Numbered from the stretch's first letter, positions 1-5,631 are shown. The stretch is 5,818 nt of DNA from Deltaproteobacteria bacterium (GCA_019307645.1 JAFDJF010000298.1:1-5818); one strand, 5' to 3'. Numbers and translations: made by a program. Notes: a model not told the origin generated them from the letters alone.

Positions 1-126
1 CGGTTGGATGATCTTTGGATTGGCACAGTGGGAGGGTTGAATAGATTCAATCGTGAGGCAGAGACATTTACCCGCTATCATAACATCCCCACCGATCCGC
101 ACAGTTTGGCTAATTTACCCAATTAG
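1..126 (+). pseudogene. 3' fragment of a two-component-regulator propeller (Reg_prop) protein, truncated
   Basis: Frame 1 is open from the window edge to TAG at 124-126 (about 41 codons visible). It contains DLWIGTVGGLNRFNRE followed by FTRYHNIPTDPHSLAN, which is a textbook Reg_prop blade (LWIGT..GGLNRF then DP.SL.N). Such blades form the periplasmic sensor propeller of hybrid two-component systems, usually in long tandem series followed by a Y_Y_Y domain, a membrane segment and a kinase. Here the blade ends two or three residues after SLAN, at LPN and a stop, so no downstream domain exists. Neither of the other plus-strand frames resumes the propeller after 126. The last 17 bases overlap the 3' end of the convergent radical SAM gene. 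The fragment is therefore best read as a broken gene whose 3' part was lost. The 5' part lies outside the window, so its full extent is unknown. Confidence 0.6.
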
Positions 127-129
127 GCC
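108..129. repeat. Inverted repeat at the convergent gene junction
   Basis: The arms GGCTAATT (108-115) and AATTAGGCC (121-129, one bulged G) face each other across the loop TACCC. The structure contains the TAG stop of the plus-strand propeller fragment (124-126) and the TAG stop of the minus-strand radical SAM gene (112-110). No T tract follows on either strand, so it is not a classical intrinsic terminator. It may still help end transcription from both sides, or mark the recombination junction. Confidence 0.4.
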
Positions 130-1390
130 TTTCGGCCATCAAACGGTTTACCGTCTCTCTCAGCCAGTCTTCAATTTCTTTGACCATGTAATATCTCGGA
201 AACAGGAGATTGTCATCCGGAGAAACCATCCCTTCTTTGACAGCAGTTCGCGCAAGAGAGGTGCCGGGATAAATCCGGATTCCCATGGTAATCTTCAATG
301 CCTCTAATGCCAGAGAATCGGCAAAGGCCAAACTCTCTTCAACAGTCTTTCTGGTTTCTCCAGGCCCTCCCAGGAGCAAGAACCCCATGCGGCTGATGCC
401 GTGGCGTTTAAGGCTGTCAGAAATCCGCCGCACGTCTTCAGGGGTAAACTTTTTGTTCAGTCTTCGAAGGATCTCGGCAGAGCCGCTTTCGGAGCCAAGG
501 CTGACCTCAACACATCCAGCCTTTGCCATTAGCTCGATCAATTCATCATCAGCATTATTGGGGTAGAGAATACAGCGCCAGGAAATGCCTAAGTTTGCCT
601 GAACAAGCGCTTTACAAAGTGTTTTCGCATAGGATCGCGGGAGGTTGAAAGTATTATCGACAAAAAAGAGTCTGTCCATGCCAACCGCCACATACTGTGA
701 GATTGCCTCAATCACTCGCGCAGGGGAATGTTTTCGCATGATCCGGCCTTCGATTGTGGCAGTAGAACAATAACTGCAATCCATGGGGCAACCCCGTCGG
801 GTCTGAAAGGGGAGCCATATCTCAAGATCCTTATCTTTTGGGACGGTCCAATGATCCATACCGGGAAGGGGTAATGACAGCGTATCCAGATCTTTTGTGT
901 GCGCCACCTTACCTTGAATGCCTTTTTCAGGCAGATAAAGACCTGGAATCCCGCTAAGATCGGCCCCCTGACGGAGCCGTTCCAAAAGGGTGACGAATGC
1001 TTTTTCGCCTTCACCTTGAATCCCCATGTCAGCCTCGAGATAGGCCAATGCGCTCTGAGGAAAGATGCTGTAACCAGCGCCTCCCAATACGATTGGCGCA
1101 CCGGAAAGACTCCGGCAGGCGTGGACAACCTCTTTCACCGGGTCTAGCAGGAACACGCCGCTTCCCATGCTCTGGTCATCAATATTGCGGACCGATATTC
1201 CGATAATCTCAGGTTGGGACTGCTGGATAGCGGCTTTAAGGGATGCCAGTGTATCCTCCTGGCCGAGAAGGTCCACCACTTTTACATCATGGCCGGCTGC
1301 TTGAGTTGCTTCGGCCACACAGGCCAGCCCCAATGGCAAAACCGGCATGTTGATCGTTTCCGTGTTTGCGGAGATCAAAAGTACTCTCAT
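110..1390 (-). CDS. Cobalamin-binding-domain radical SAM protein
   Basis: The product is a cytoplasmic enzyme of about 426 residues. Residues 1 to about 137 look like a B12-binding Rossmann domain: it starts MRVLLISANTE and contains LPLGLACVAEATQAAGHDV, SVRNIDDQSM and LGGAGYSIFP. The canonical DxHxxG cobalamin motif is not visible, as in many members of this superfamily. The radical SAM core follows, with the 4Fe-4S site CxxxCxxC in RRGCPMDCSYC (Cys201, Cys205, Cys208), then FVDNTFNL, the SAM-contacting LGSESGS near 298 and LLGGPGET near 340. It should cleave SAM reductively. The substrate is unknown, and methyl transfer or another radical modification is possible. A longer reading begins at TTG 1429, overlapping the upstream stop by four bases. 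ATG 1390 is preferred because it starts exactly at the first beta strand, although its Shine-Dalgarno is weak. It lies 35 bases after the DUF4126 gene, probably in the same transcript. Confidence 0.85.
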   Translation of the reverse strand: MRVLLISANTETINMPVLPLGLACVAEATQAAGHDVKVVDLLGQEDTLASLKAAIQQSQPEIIGISVRNIDDQSMGSGVFLLDPVKEVVHACRSLSGAPIVLGGAGYSIFPQSALAYLEADMGIQGEGEKAFVTLLERLRQGADLSGIPGLYLPEKGIQGKVAHTKDLDTLSLPLPGMDHWTVPKDKDLEIWLPFQTRRGCPMDCSYCSTATIEGRIMRKHSPARVIEAISQYVAVGMDRLFFVDNTFNLPRSYAKTLCKALVQANLGISWRCILYPNNADDELIELMAKAGCVEVSLGSESGSAEILRRLNKKFTPEDVRRISDSLKRHGISRMGFLLLGGPGETRKTVEESLAFADSLALEALKITMGIRIYPGTSLARTAVKEGMVSPDDNLLFPRYYMVKEIEDWLRETVNRLMAERPNWVN

Positions 1391-1425
1391 GGTGAGACCT
1401 ATACAAAAAGTTCCATCTATGTTTG

Positions 1426-2199
1426 TCAAGCCTTCGGCATCAGAGTTTCTCCAACAGTTGCCGTTTTTTCTTCTGGTGATCTTCCTGTGAAGAGATCGTT
1501 TAGTTTTTCGAGTTTCTTTTCAATCTCATTTCTTTTTTCCAATGGATCAACTTCGATATTGATCTGATTTTCCTGGACGGATCCATCTGTTTTGCTTAAT
1601 CCGAACAAACGGCCAAGGAAACCGAATACCTTTTTAATTCCTCGCCAGATCTTTGGCAGCCACCATATCATCAACAAGATGAAAAGGAGTAATAAGCCAA
1701 GGAACAGCCATGGGTAATGAAAGGCTGCCCAAAGGCCGGCGATGACCGCAACATCCTCGGTAATCGAGGCTATCCAGTTGGTCACGGGCTCAGGCGAAGC
1801 ATTGATTAAAACACGTGTTCCTGATTTTGTTGCATGTGACGCAGCAGCCATACTTCCCCCGACAATTGCTGCGGCCAGGGAAACGACCGGATCTACTTCC
1901 CCCACTGCACCGGCTGCCAACAGGGCTCCTCCGGGAATGCGGACAAAAGTCTGAATTGTATCCCAGCCCGTATCAACACCCGGCACTTTGTCAGCAAAAA
2001 ATTCCACACAGTACATGGTTGCAGCCGCAACGATTACCAGGGGATTTGACAGGATCTGCAAATCGGGTGGTAATACCATATTTCCTGTGGCCCCCAGTAT
2101 GCCCAGGGTGGCGATTGCAGCATAAAGGTTAATCCCACTGGCCCAAGAGACCCCAAGTGTGAGAGCGATTATGCTAACAATATGGTTTAGTTGTTCCAT
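1426..2199 (-). CDS. DUF4126 family integral membrane protein
   Basis: The product is a 257-residue inner-membrane protein of unknown function. Family features are LGVSWASGINLYAAIATLGILG (residues 15-36), the acidic signature VEFFADKVPGVDTGWDTIQT (65-84), and the glycine/alanine-rich GALLAAGAVG and VSLAAAIVGGSMAAASHATKSGTR (to 129). Hydrophobic segments fall at roughly 6-38, 52-66, 90-120 and 147-182. The last ends in a tryptophan-rich stretch at 179-186 followed by basic residues, typical of a membrane exit. Residues 203-257 form a charged tail with a short coiled-coil-like run (EKRNEIEKKLEKLN). The start at ATG 2199 is supported by an AAGGA Shine-Dalgarno 10 bases upstream. It is the first long gene of a minus-strand pair with the radical SAM gene, and a TTGACA/TATTCT promoter lies about 150 bases upstream. 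The biochemical role is not known from sequence. Confidence 0.85.
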   Translation of the reverse strand: MEQLNHIVSIIALTLGVSWASGINLYAAIATLGILGATGNMVLPPDLQILSNPLVIVAAATMYCVEFFADKVPGVDTGWDTIQTFVRIPGGALLAAGAVGEVDPVVSLAAAIVGGSMAAASHATKSGTRVLINASPEPVTNWIASITEDVAVIAGLWAAFHYPWLFLGLLLLFILLMIWWLPKIWRGIKKVFGFLGRLFGLSKTDGSVQENQINIEVDPLEKRNEIEKKLEKLNDLFTGRSPEEKTATVGETLMPKA

Positions 2200-2240
2200 T
2201 TAGCTCAAGTCCTTTTTGAAGGTTTTAATTGTTGGTTAAC

Positions 2241-2306
2241 TTATTCATTTGCCGGCTCAAAACGCATTTGTTCTTCAAAAGGGTCATTCTTCACAAACTG
2301 ATACAT
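2241..2306 (-). CDS. Possible small ORF (21 aa) in the DUF4126 leader
   Basis: A minus-strand frame starts at ATG 2306 and ends at TAA 2243-2241. It reads MYQFVKNDPFEE, then QMRFEPANE. The frame stays open upstream to a TAA at 2345-2343, adding residues that include FSRFNYNPR, so protein-like composition begins before the ATG. AAGG directly abuts the ATG and is too close to act as a Shine-Dalgarno. A better AAAAGGA lies about 27 bases upstream. The ORF lies wholly between the predicted transcription start (about 2341) and the DUF4126 start. It could be a leader peptide, a small protein with an unrecognised start, or a relic of a longer gene. I do not recognise a family. Confidence 0.25.
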   Translation of the reverse strand: MYQFVKNDPFEEQMRFEPANE

Positions 2307-2347
2307 CCTTGGATTGTAGTTGAATCTGGAAAATCCTTTTGTTTAAT

Positions 2348-2377
2348 AGAATAAGAAGGTCCCCGTCTTTGTGTCAA
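2348..2377 (-). promoter_or_regulatory. Sigma70-like promoter for the DUF4126/radical SAM pair
   Basis: Read on the minus strand, a perfect -35 TTGACA (2377-2372) is followed after 18 bases by TATTCT (2353-2348), which matches four of six -10 positions including the key first two and last. Initiation would fall near 2341, giving a leader of about 140 bases before the DUF4126 start. Position and orientation suit the minus-strand operon. Confidence 0.55.
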
Positions 2378-2442
2378 GGCAAAAGACTCGACAAACCTTA
2401 AACGTTATAGGCGGGGGAAGGCAGAGGGCATCTGAAAGGGCC

Positions 2443-2471
2443 TTGTATGAAATGGGCATATGCTATATCAT
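2443..2471 (+). promoter_or_regulatory. Candidate promoter for the Hdr-like gene
   Basis: TTGTAT (2443-2448) and TATCAT (2466-2471) are separated by 17 bases. The -10 matches five of six consensus positions and the -35 only three. Initiation near 2478 would leave a leader of about 130 bases before the start at 2608. It conflicts with the possible small ORF at 2447-2539, so at most one of the two is likely to be real. Confidence 0.3.
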
Positions 2472-2539
2472 GGTTTGGAGAAACGCTTGGGCACGAGGGA
2501 GTTGGCAGTGGAATAGGGCCGCGTGAGGAAGGGATTTGA
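2447..2539 (+). CDS. Doubtful small ORF (30 aa)
   Basis: ATG 2447 is preceded by AAAGGG with a six-base spacer, a good Shine-Dalgarno geometry. The frame runs 30 codons to TGA 2537-2539. The peptide starts MKWAYAISWFGETLG and continues into a glycine-rich stretch (GHEGVGSGIG). No family is recognised and the length is within what chance allows. The purine-rich strand could produce the Shine-Dalgarno by accident. Confidence 0.2.
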   Translation: MKWAYAISWFGETLGHEGVGSGIGPREEGI

Positions 2540-2607
2540 GTGCTCAGTGGGAACGATAATTCGGTAAGTTTCCAGTGCATGAACGAAATACGATATTGGG
2601 GGCAGAA

Positions 2608-3609
2608 ATGTTTAAACGCGACTTATGTGATCTGTGCGGTGACTGTCTGGTCGAATGCCAGTGGATCGACGTGGAACGTGACCAGGCAATTGAATGGATG
2701 AAAACGATGGCAGAAGGCAATCCTTCACCCATGCTTGGTCAATGCATAACATGCTATGCCTGTAATGAAATCTGTCCTCGGAAAGCCCATCCGTTTGACT
2801 TGATTGCAGAACTCCAGGAAAGGTTCAGTACCTTTGTAACCCGGGAAGCCGCCATTGACGAAGAGAAGAAATATGTTTTCACGGGTGAGTTGAAAGGCAG
2901 TCCTCAGGCTGAGCGTGTGATGACCACCTGTGTCTTTGCAAAGACCGATCCAAACCTTATGCAGGGCGAATTGTATGATTTGCCCCGTGTAGGCGGAAAA
3001 CCTTACTACTGCTGGATGCTGTTTAGTCATATGGGTGCAGAAAGCATTCAGGAAAAACATGCTCGAGAGCTGGTTGATCGTCTGGCGATGACCGGAGCCC
3101 GGGAAATTGTCTGCTTCCATGACGATTGCTATGCGATGCTCGCTGCACTGGCTCCGGAATATGGGATCAAGCTTCCTTTCCGGCCGGTGCATCTTTTTGA
3201 ATATATGGTGGAATGTCTTCAAGCGAGAAAAGATCAAATCAGGCCATTGGATATGGATATTGCTTATCAGCGCCCTTGTGCTTCCCGTCACACCCCTGAA
3301 AAAGAACATTTTCTTGATGAACTCTTTGAACTGGTGGGCGTCACAAGAGTCCAGCGCACCTACGATCGAGAAACAGCTCTGTGTTGTGCCAGTATCAAAC
3401 TCCTACTTGGCAACGGCGATCCGAGCGCCGACCAGGAGAAAAACATTCTCGATGCCAAAAACAATGGTGCACAGGCAATGGCATGCTTGTGCCCCATGTG
3501 CATGCACAACCTTTCTTCGGTCGGCCGGGAACACGGGATGCCGCTGGTGTTTATTGGTGATGTCGCTCGCATGGCCCTTGGGGAAATTGAGTCACCAGTG
3601 CTCAGTTGA
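2608..3609 (+). CDS. Hdr-like iron-sulfur protein: two 4Fe-4S motifs plus CCG domains
   Basis: The product (333 residues from ATG 2608) is a soluble electron-transfer or oxidoreductase subunit related to the heterodisulfide reductase HdrC/HdrB (HdrD, GlpC) group. Numbering below includes an 11-residue extension from GTG 2575. Two ferredoxin-type motifs come first: CDLCGDCLVEC (Cys18, 21, 24, 28) and CITCYACNEICP (Cys57, 60, 63, 67). The cysteine-rich CCG part follows. The first repeat is degenerate, with Cys119, a lone Cys146 in YYCW instead of CC, and Cys180/Cys185 spaced CxxxxC. The second is intact: Cys235, 34 residues, CC (270-271), 34 residues, CPMC (306-309), as expected for a noncubane 4Fe-4S cluster. 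ATG 2608 is preferred over GTG 2575 because GGGGG lies about five bases upstream and the protein then starts MFKRDLCDLCGDC. No membrane segment, flavin or HdrA-like partner is present in the window, so its redox partner is unknown. Confidence 0.85.
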   Translation: MFKRDLCDLCGDCLVECQWIDVERDQAIEWMKTMAEGNPSPMLGQCITCYACNEICPRKAHPFDLIAELQERFSTFVTREAAIDEEKKYVFTGELKGSPQAERVMTTCVFAKTDPNLMQGELYDLPRVGGKPYYCWMLFSHMGAESIQEKHARELVDRLAMTGAREIVCFHDDCYAMLAALAPEYGIKLPFRPVHLFEYMVECLQARKDQIRPLDMDIAYQRPCASRHTPEKEHFLDELFELVGVTRVQRTYDRETALCCASIKLLLGNGDPSADQEKNILDAKNNGAQAMACLCPMCMHNLSSVGREHGMPLVFIGDVARMALGEIESPVLS

Positions 3610-3656
3610 CAGAGGGAGACCTTAAATGATCTGAAGATGAGATGCCAAAATGTGAA

Positions 3657-3697
3657 GTTATTTTTGCGTGAGCCCTAAGGGTTCGTGTAAAAATAAC
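3657..3697 (+). terminator. 19-bp hairpin at the end of the Hdr-like transcript
   Basis: In plus-strand RNA the arm starting GUUAUUUUUGCGUG pairs along all 19 positions with the arm ending AAAAAUAAC, around a UAA loop. Four of the pairs are G-U. On the opposite strand these become A-C mismatches, so the hairpin is best in the sense of the Hdr-like gene, whose stop is 48 bases upstream. There is no U tract after the stem, because the U run is in the 5' arm and the A run in the 3' arm. It may therefore be a 3'-end stabiliser or a weak terminator. It overlaps the last kinase codons and the kinase stop (3660-3658). Confidence 0.5.
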
Positions 3698-5556
3698 GGG
3701 TCCGGTTTTACGGTTTTAGGCAATGACACTGTAAAGCGTATGAAATCCTGTTCCTGGACAAAGGATAGAAGCCCACCCATATCTTTCAGTAGACGGTAAC
3801 AGAGTGGCAGGCCTATATTTTTGCCACCTTCAGCGAAAGGCATGAAAAGGGTTTCGGGATCTTCATATTTCGAATCTGAAACCTGGTTTTTGAATTCGAT
3901 GTGGAGATCTTGATCGTTTTCAAAGGTCTTGATGAACAGGGTTCCCCCTTCTTCCATAGCTTCCGTGGCATTGCGGATCAGATTAATGAAAATCTGGCTC
4001 AGTATCCCCGGATCAACATAGACGGCCGCCAGATCAGTTGAAAGATCTAACGCGCACGTTACTTGTCTCGAATCTGTTTCAGGAGACAATAGATGCACGC
4101 AGCTGGTAATGATAGCGTTGATAGCACATTCTTTCGGATAGATCTCTACGGGTTCAAGATAATTTCTTATTCTGGAAAGTATGTTTTCCAGACGCTGGGT
4201 CTCATTCAGGATTATATCGCATTCGTGAGAATCCGGATACTTTTGTTTCAGGCGTTGGGCAAAACCGCCTATGGAGGTAAGCGGATTCCTGATCTCGTGG
4301 GCGACCTCGCCGGCAATGGCACCTAGTGTTTTCAGCTTCTCTCTGTGCATTAAAACTTTATCCAGCTGTTTATGCTCAGTGATGTCAGTGATCACATTGG
4401 CAGTGCAAAACGGCTTTTCTGTTTTATCACGAATGAGAAAAATGCTCTGAATCGTATGCGTTATCTTCCCCTGTATCGAGAGGAGGTCCAGTTCCCCGGT
4501 CCAATGCCCTTTTTCCATAACCATGGGGAGACTTTCATTTTCCAACTTTTTCCGGTGATCTTCAGGATAGTAGAGCCTGACGTTTTTCCCAACAGCATCT
4601 TCAGGCTTTTTCTCACCTAACTGACGGCAGAGAGCTGGATTGACATAAGTGATATCGCCGGTCAAATCTGCCATGCCAAGTCCCTGTTCTGAAGCTTCGG
4701 CGAATTTTTGGAAAATAATCATTTTTTCTTCAATTTCCTTGCGCTCAGTGATGTCCCGTATGATCACCAAAATGGCAGGCTGACCCCCGTATTGAATCAG
4801 GACACCGGAGGACTCACAAGGTATTATTTTGCCATTTTTTGCAATCATATCAACGCGTAAAATTTTTGGGACCTCTTTTCCGGCAAACCGATCCTTTAAT
4901 CTCATAAGAACGGCCTCGTTGTAGTCCTCCTGAATGAGATCGAGAACGTCTAAACCATTATCCAGGTCCTGCTGAGTGTACCCGAAAAGTCTGGTAAATG
5001 CCGAACTGAACAGTTTGTGGTGACCGTCCTGAATGATAACAATAGGATCCGGGCTCAATCTCACTAGATTCCGGTATGTCTCCTCACTTTCCCGCAGTGC
5101 CTGCTCGGTTTTTTTGCGCTCAGTGATGTCGCGTGCTATATGTACGCAACCGACCACACGGCTTTCAGCGTCATGTAAAGGCGACACGCTAACCAAAAAA
5201 TCGCCGCCCAGCCGTTCCTCGTGAATCTCTTCCAGGTATCTTTGACCGGTTGCCAGCAATTTGGAGTGAGGACAGAATGATGGCGGCTCTTTTGTTCCGT
5301 GGACGTGTTCGTAGCAGGTTAGTCCCACTGCCTCATCAGGGCGTAAACCCAATCGCTCAGCCATTGCCTCATTCACCCGAACGATCCGGTACCCGGTGTC
5401 CAGAATCGTAATCAAATCGGGTACAGCATTGAAGGTCCGCTCCAACTCGTTTTTCACCTGAGTAATTCCTTCCTCGGCCAGCTTGCGCTCAAAGACTTGT
5501 TGCTCCAATTCTTTTACCTTTTGTTCTAATTCTTCATATGTCGGCTTTCGGTCCAT
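3658..5556 (-). CDS. Cytoplasmic PAS-PAS-PAS sensor histidine kinase
   Basis: The 632-residue product should autophosphorylate on histidine and pass phosphate to a response regulator not seen here. Residues 1-40 are a coiled coil (PTYEELEQKVKELEQQ). Three PAS/PAC units follow (about 40-146, 160-272, 284-394), each ending DITERK or DITEHK. PAS1 carries Cys81, His86, Cys95 and His97. The HisKA H-box GEVAHEIRNPLTS gives phosphoacceptor His420. The N-box is INLIRNATEAM (Asn525, Asn529). The ATPase end is atypical: no DxGxG G1 box, FMPFAEGGKN as F-box, and NIGLPLCYRLLKDMGG in place of GxGLGL. I see no membrane segment, so it probably senses a cytoplasmic ligand or redox signal. ATG 5556 is chosen over an upstream ATG at 5622: AGAGGA lies seven bases before it, the sequence then begins MDRKPTYEELEQ as in related kinases, and the extra 22 codons would lie across a terminator. 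The gene converges on the Hdr-like gene. Confidence 0.85.
   Translation of the reverse strand: MDRKPTYEELEQKVKELEQQVFERKLAEEGITQVKNELERTFNAVPDLITILDTGYRIVRVNEAMAERLGLRPDEAVGLTCYEHVHGTKEPPSFCPHSKLLATGQRYLEEIHEERLGGDFLVSVSPLHDAESRVVGCVHIARDITERKKTEQALRESEETYRNLVRLSPDPIVIIQDGHHKLFSSAFTRLFGYTQQDLDNGLDVLDLIQEDYNEAVLMRLKDRFAGKEVPKILRVDMIAKNGKIIPCESSGVLIQYGGQPAILVIIRDITERKEIEEKMIIFQKFAEASEQGLGMADLTGDITYVNPALCRQLGEKKPEDAVGKNVRLYYPEDHRKKLENESLPMVMEKGHWTGELDLLSIQGKITHTIQSIFLIRDKTEKPFCTANVITDITEHKQLDKVLMHREKLKTLGAIAGEVAHEIRNPLTSIGGFAQRLKQKYPDSHECDIILNETQRLENILSRIRNYLEPVEIYPKECAINAIITSCVHLLSPETDSRQVTCALDLSTDLAAVYVDPGILSQIFINLIRNATEAMEEGGTLFIKTFENDQDLHIEFKNQVSDSKYEDPETLFMPFAEGGKNIGLPLCYRLLKDMGGLLSFVQEQDFIRFTVSLPKTVKPDPLFLHEPLGLTQK
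3675..3696. repeat. 22-base repeat, copy 1 (kinase 3' end)
   Basis: This stretch, beginning CTAAGGGTTCGTG and ending AAAAATAA, matches 5568-5589 at 19 of 22 positions in the same orientation; the three differences are all C/T transitions. It is the right half of the 3' hairpin and encodes part of the kinase C-terminal LFLHEPL. The two copies bracket nearly the whole kinase gene. Confidence 0.45.
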
Positions 5557-5567
5557 CAGAAAATCCT

Positions 5568-5589
5568 CTAAGGGTTTGCGCAAAAATAA
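5568..5589. repeat. 22-base repeat, copy 2 (kinase 5' leader)
   Basis: This stretch, beginning CTAAGGGTTTGCG and ending AAAAATAA, is the partner of 3675-3696 (19/22 identical). It lies between the terminator U tract and the kinase Shine-Dalgarno, which it touches. Copy 1 is palindromic, so this copy also resembles the left half of the 3' hairpin in inverted orientation (shared 11-mer TTATTTTTGCG). Confidence 0.45.
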
Positions 5590-5631
5590 AAAGCCCGAAC
5601 CGGGGGAAACAGTTTCTCCCAATCAGGGCTT
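5582..5631 (-). terminator. Intrinsic terminator or attenuator in the kinase leader
   Basis: On the minus strand AAGCCC (from 5631) pairs with GGGCTT, followed by TTTATTTTT. Inside lie GAUU opposite GGUU with G-U pairs, then GGG/CCC and GAAA/UUUC closing on a CUG loop, with only two single mismatches (U-C and A-C). This is a long, near-continuous stem with a strong U tract, the classical form of a rho-independent terminator. The U tract ends 12 bases before the kinase Shine-Dalgarno (5569-5564), so a promoter cannot fit between them. It either ends the transcript of a gene further right, with the kinase expressed by readthrough, or works as a regulated attenuator for the kinase. Confidence 0.7.

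Larger units (their letters stand above)
2200..2607. other. Divergent intergenic region between the DUF4126 and Hdr-like genes
   Basis: This stretch of about 400 bases separates two divergently transcribed genes. It carries the minus-strand promoter at 2348-2377, a weak plus-strand promoter candidate at 2443-2471, and two short ORFs of uncertain reality (2241-2306 minus, 2447-2539 plus). The part from about 2400 to 2550 is purine-rich on the plus strand. I see no operator palindrome, riboswitch fold, tRNA or intrinsic terminator in it. Confidence 0.5.

Noticed and set aside
17..40. TTGGCAC followed by purine-rich sequence, resembling half of a sigma54 promoter
   Set aside because: The required TTGC-like -12 element at the correct spacing is missing, and the bases encode the conserved WIGT of the propeller blade.
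712..1128. 138-codon minus-strand open frame inside the radical SAM gene
   Set aside because: It is a shadow in another frame of a gene with clear catalytic motifs. It shows no family features of its own.
1391..1429. TTG start of the radical SAM gene with a four-base overlap (TTGA) with the DUF4126 stop
   Set aside because: Coupling by overlap is possible, but the added 13 residues precede the first beta strand of the B12 domain and TTG is a rare start. ATG 1390 is simpler.
3107..3625. 172-codon plus-strand open frame and the 194-codon minus-strand frame (2725-3309) overlapping the Hdr-like gene
   Set aside because: The Cys motifs and CCG spacing establish the 2608-3609 frame as the real one. 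The others have composition typical of shadow frames.
3604..3632. TTGACA just at the end of the Hdr-like gene as a promoter -35
   Set aside because: It includes the TGA stop region and has no convincing -10 at 16-18 bases. No plus-strand gene follows.
4373..5130. Three near-identical stretches containing TGCTCAGTGATGTC or GCGCTCAGTGATGTC (4373-4386, 4739-4755, 5114-5130)
   Set aside because: They encode the DITERK/DITEHK motif that closes each PAS/PAC unit. The repetition follows from domain duplication and not from a separate DNA element.
5557..5622. N-terminal extension of the kinase to ATG 5622
   Set aside because: Those 22 codons lie across the terminator hairpin and U tract and have no family character. 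ATG 5556 has an AGAGGA at ideal spacing and starts the recognised MDRKPTYEELEQ sequence.
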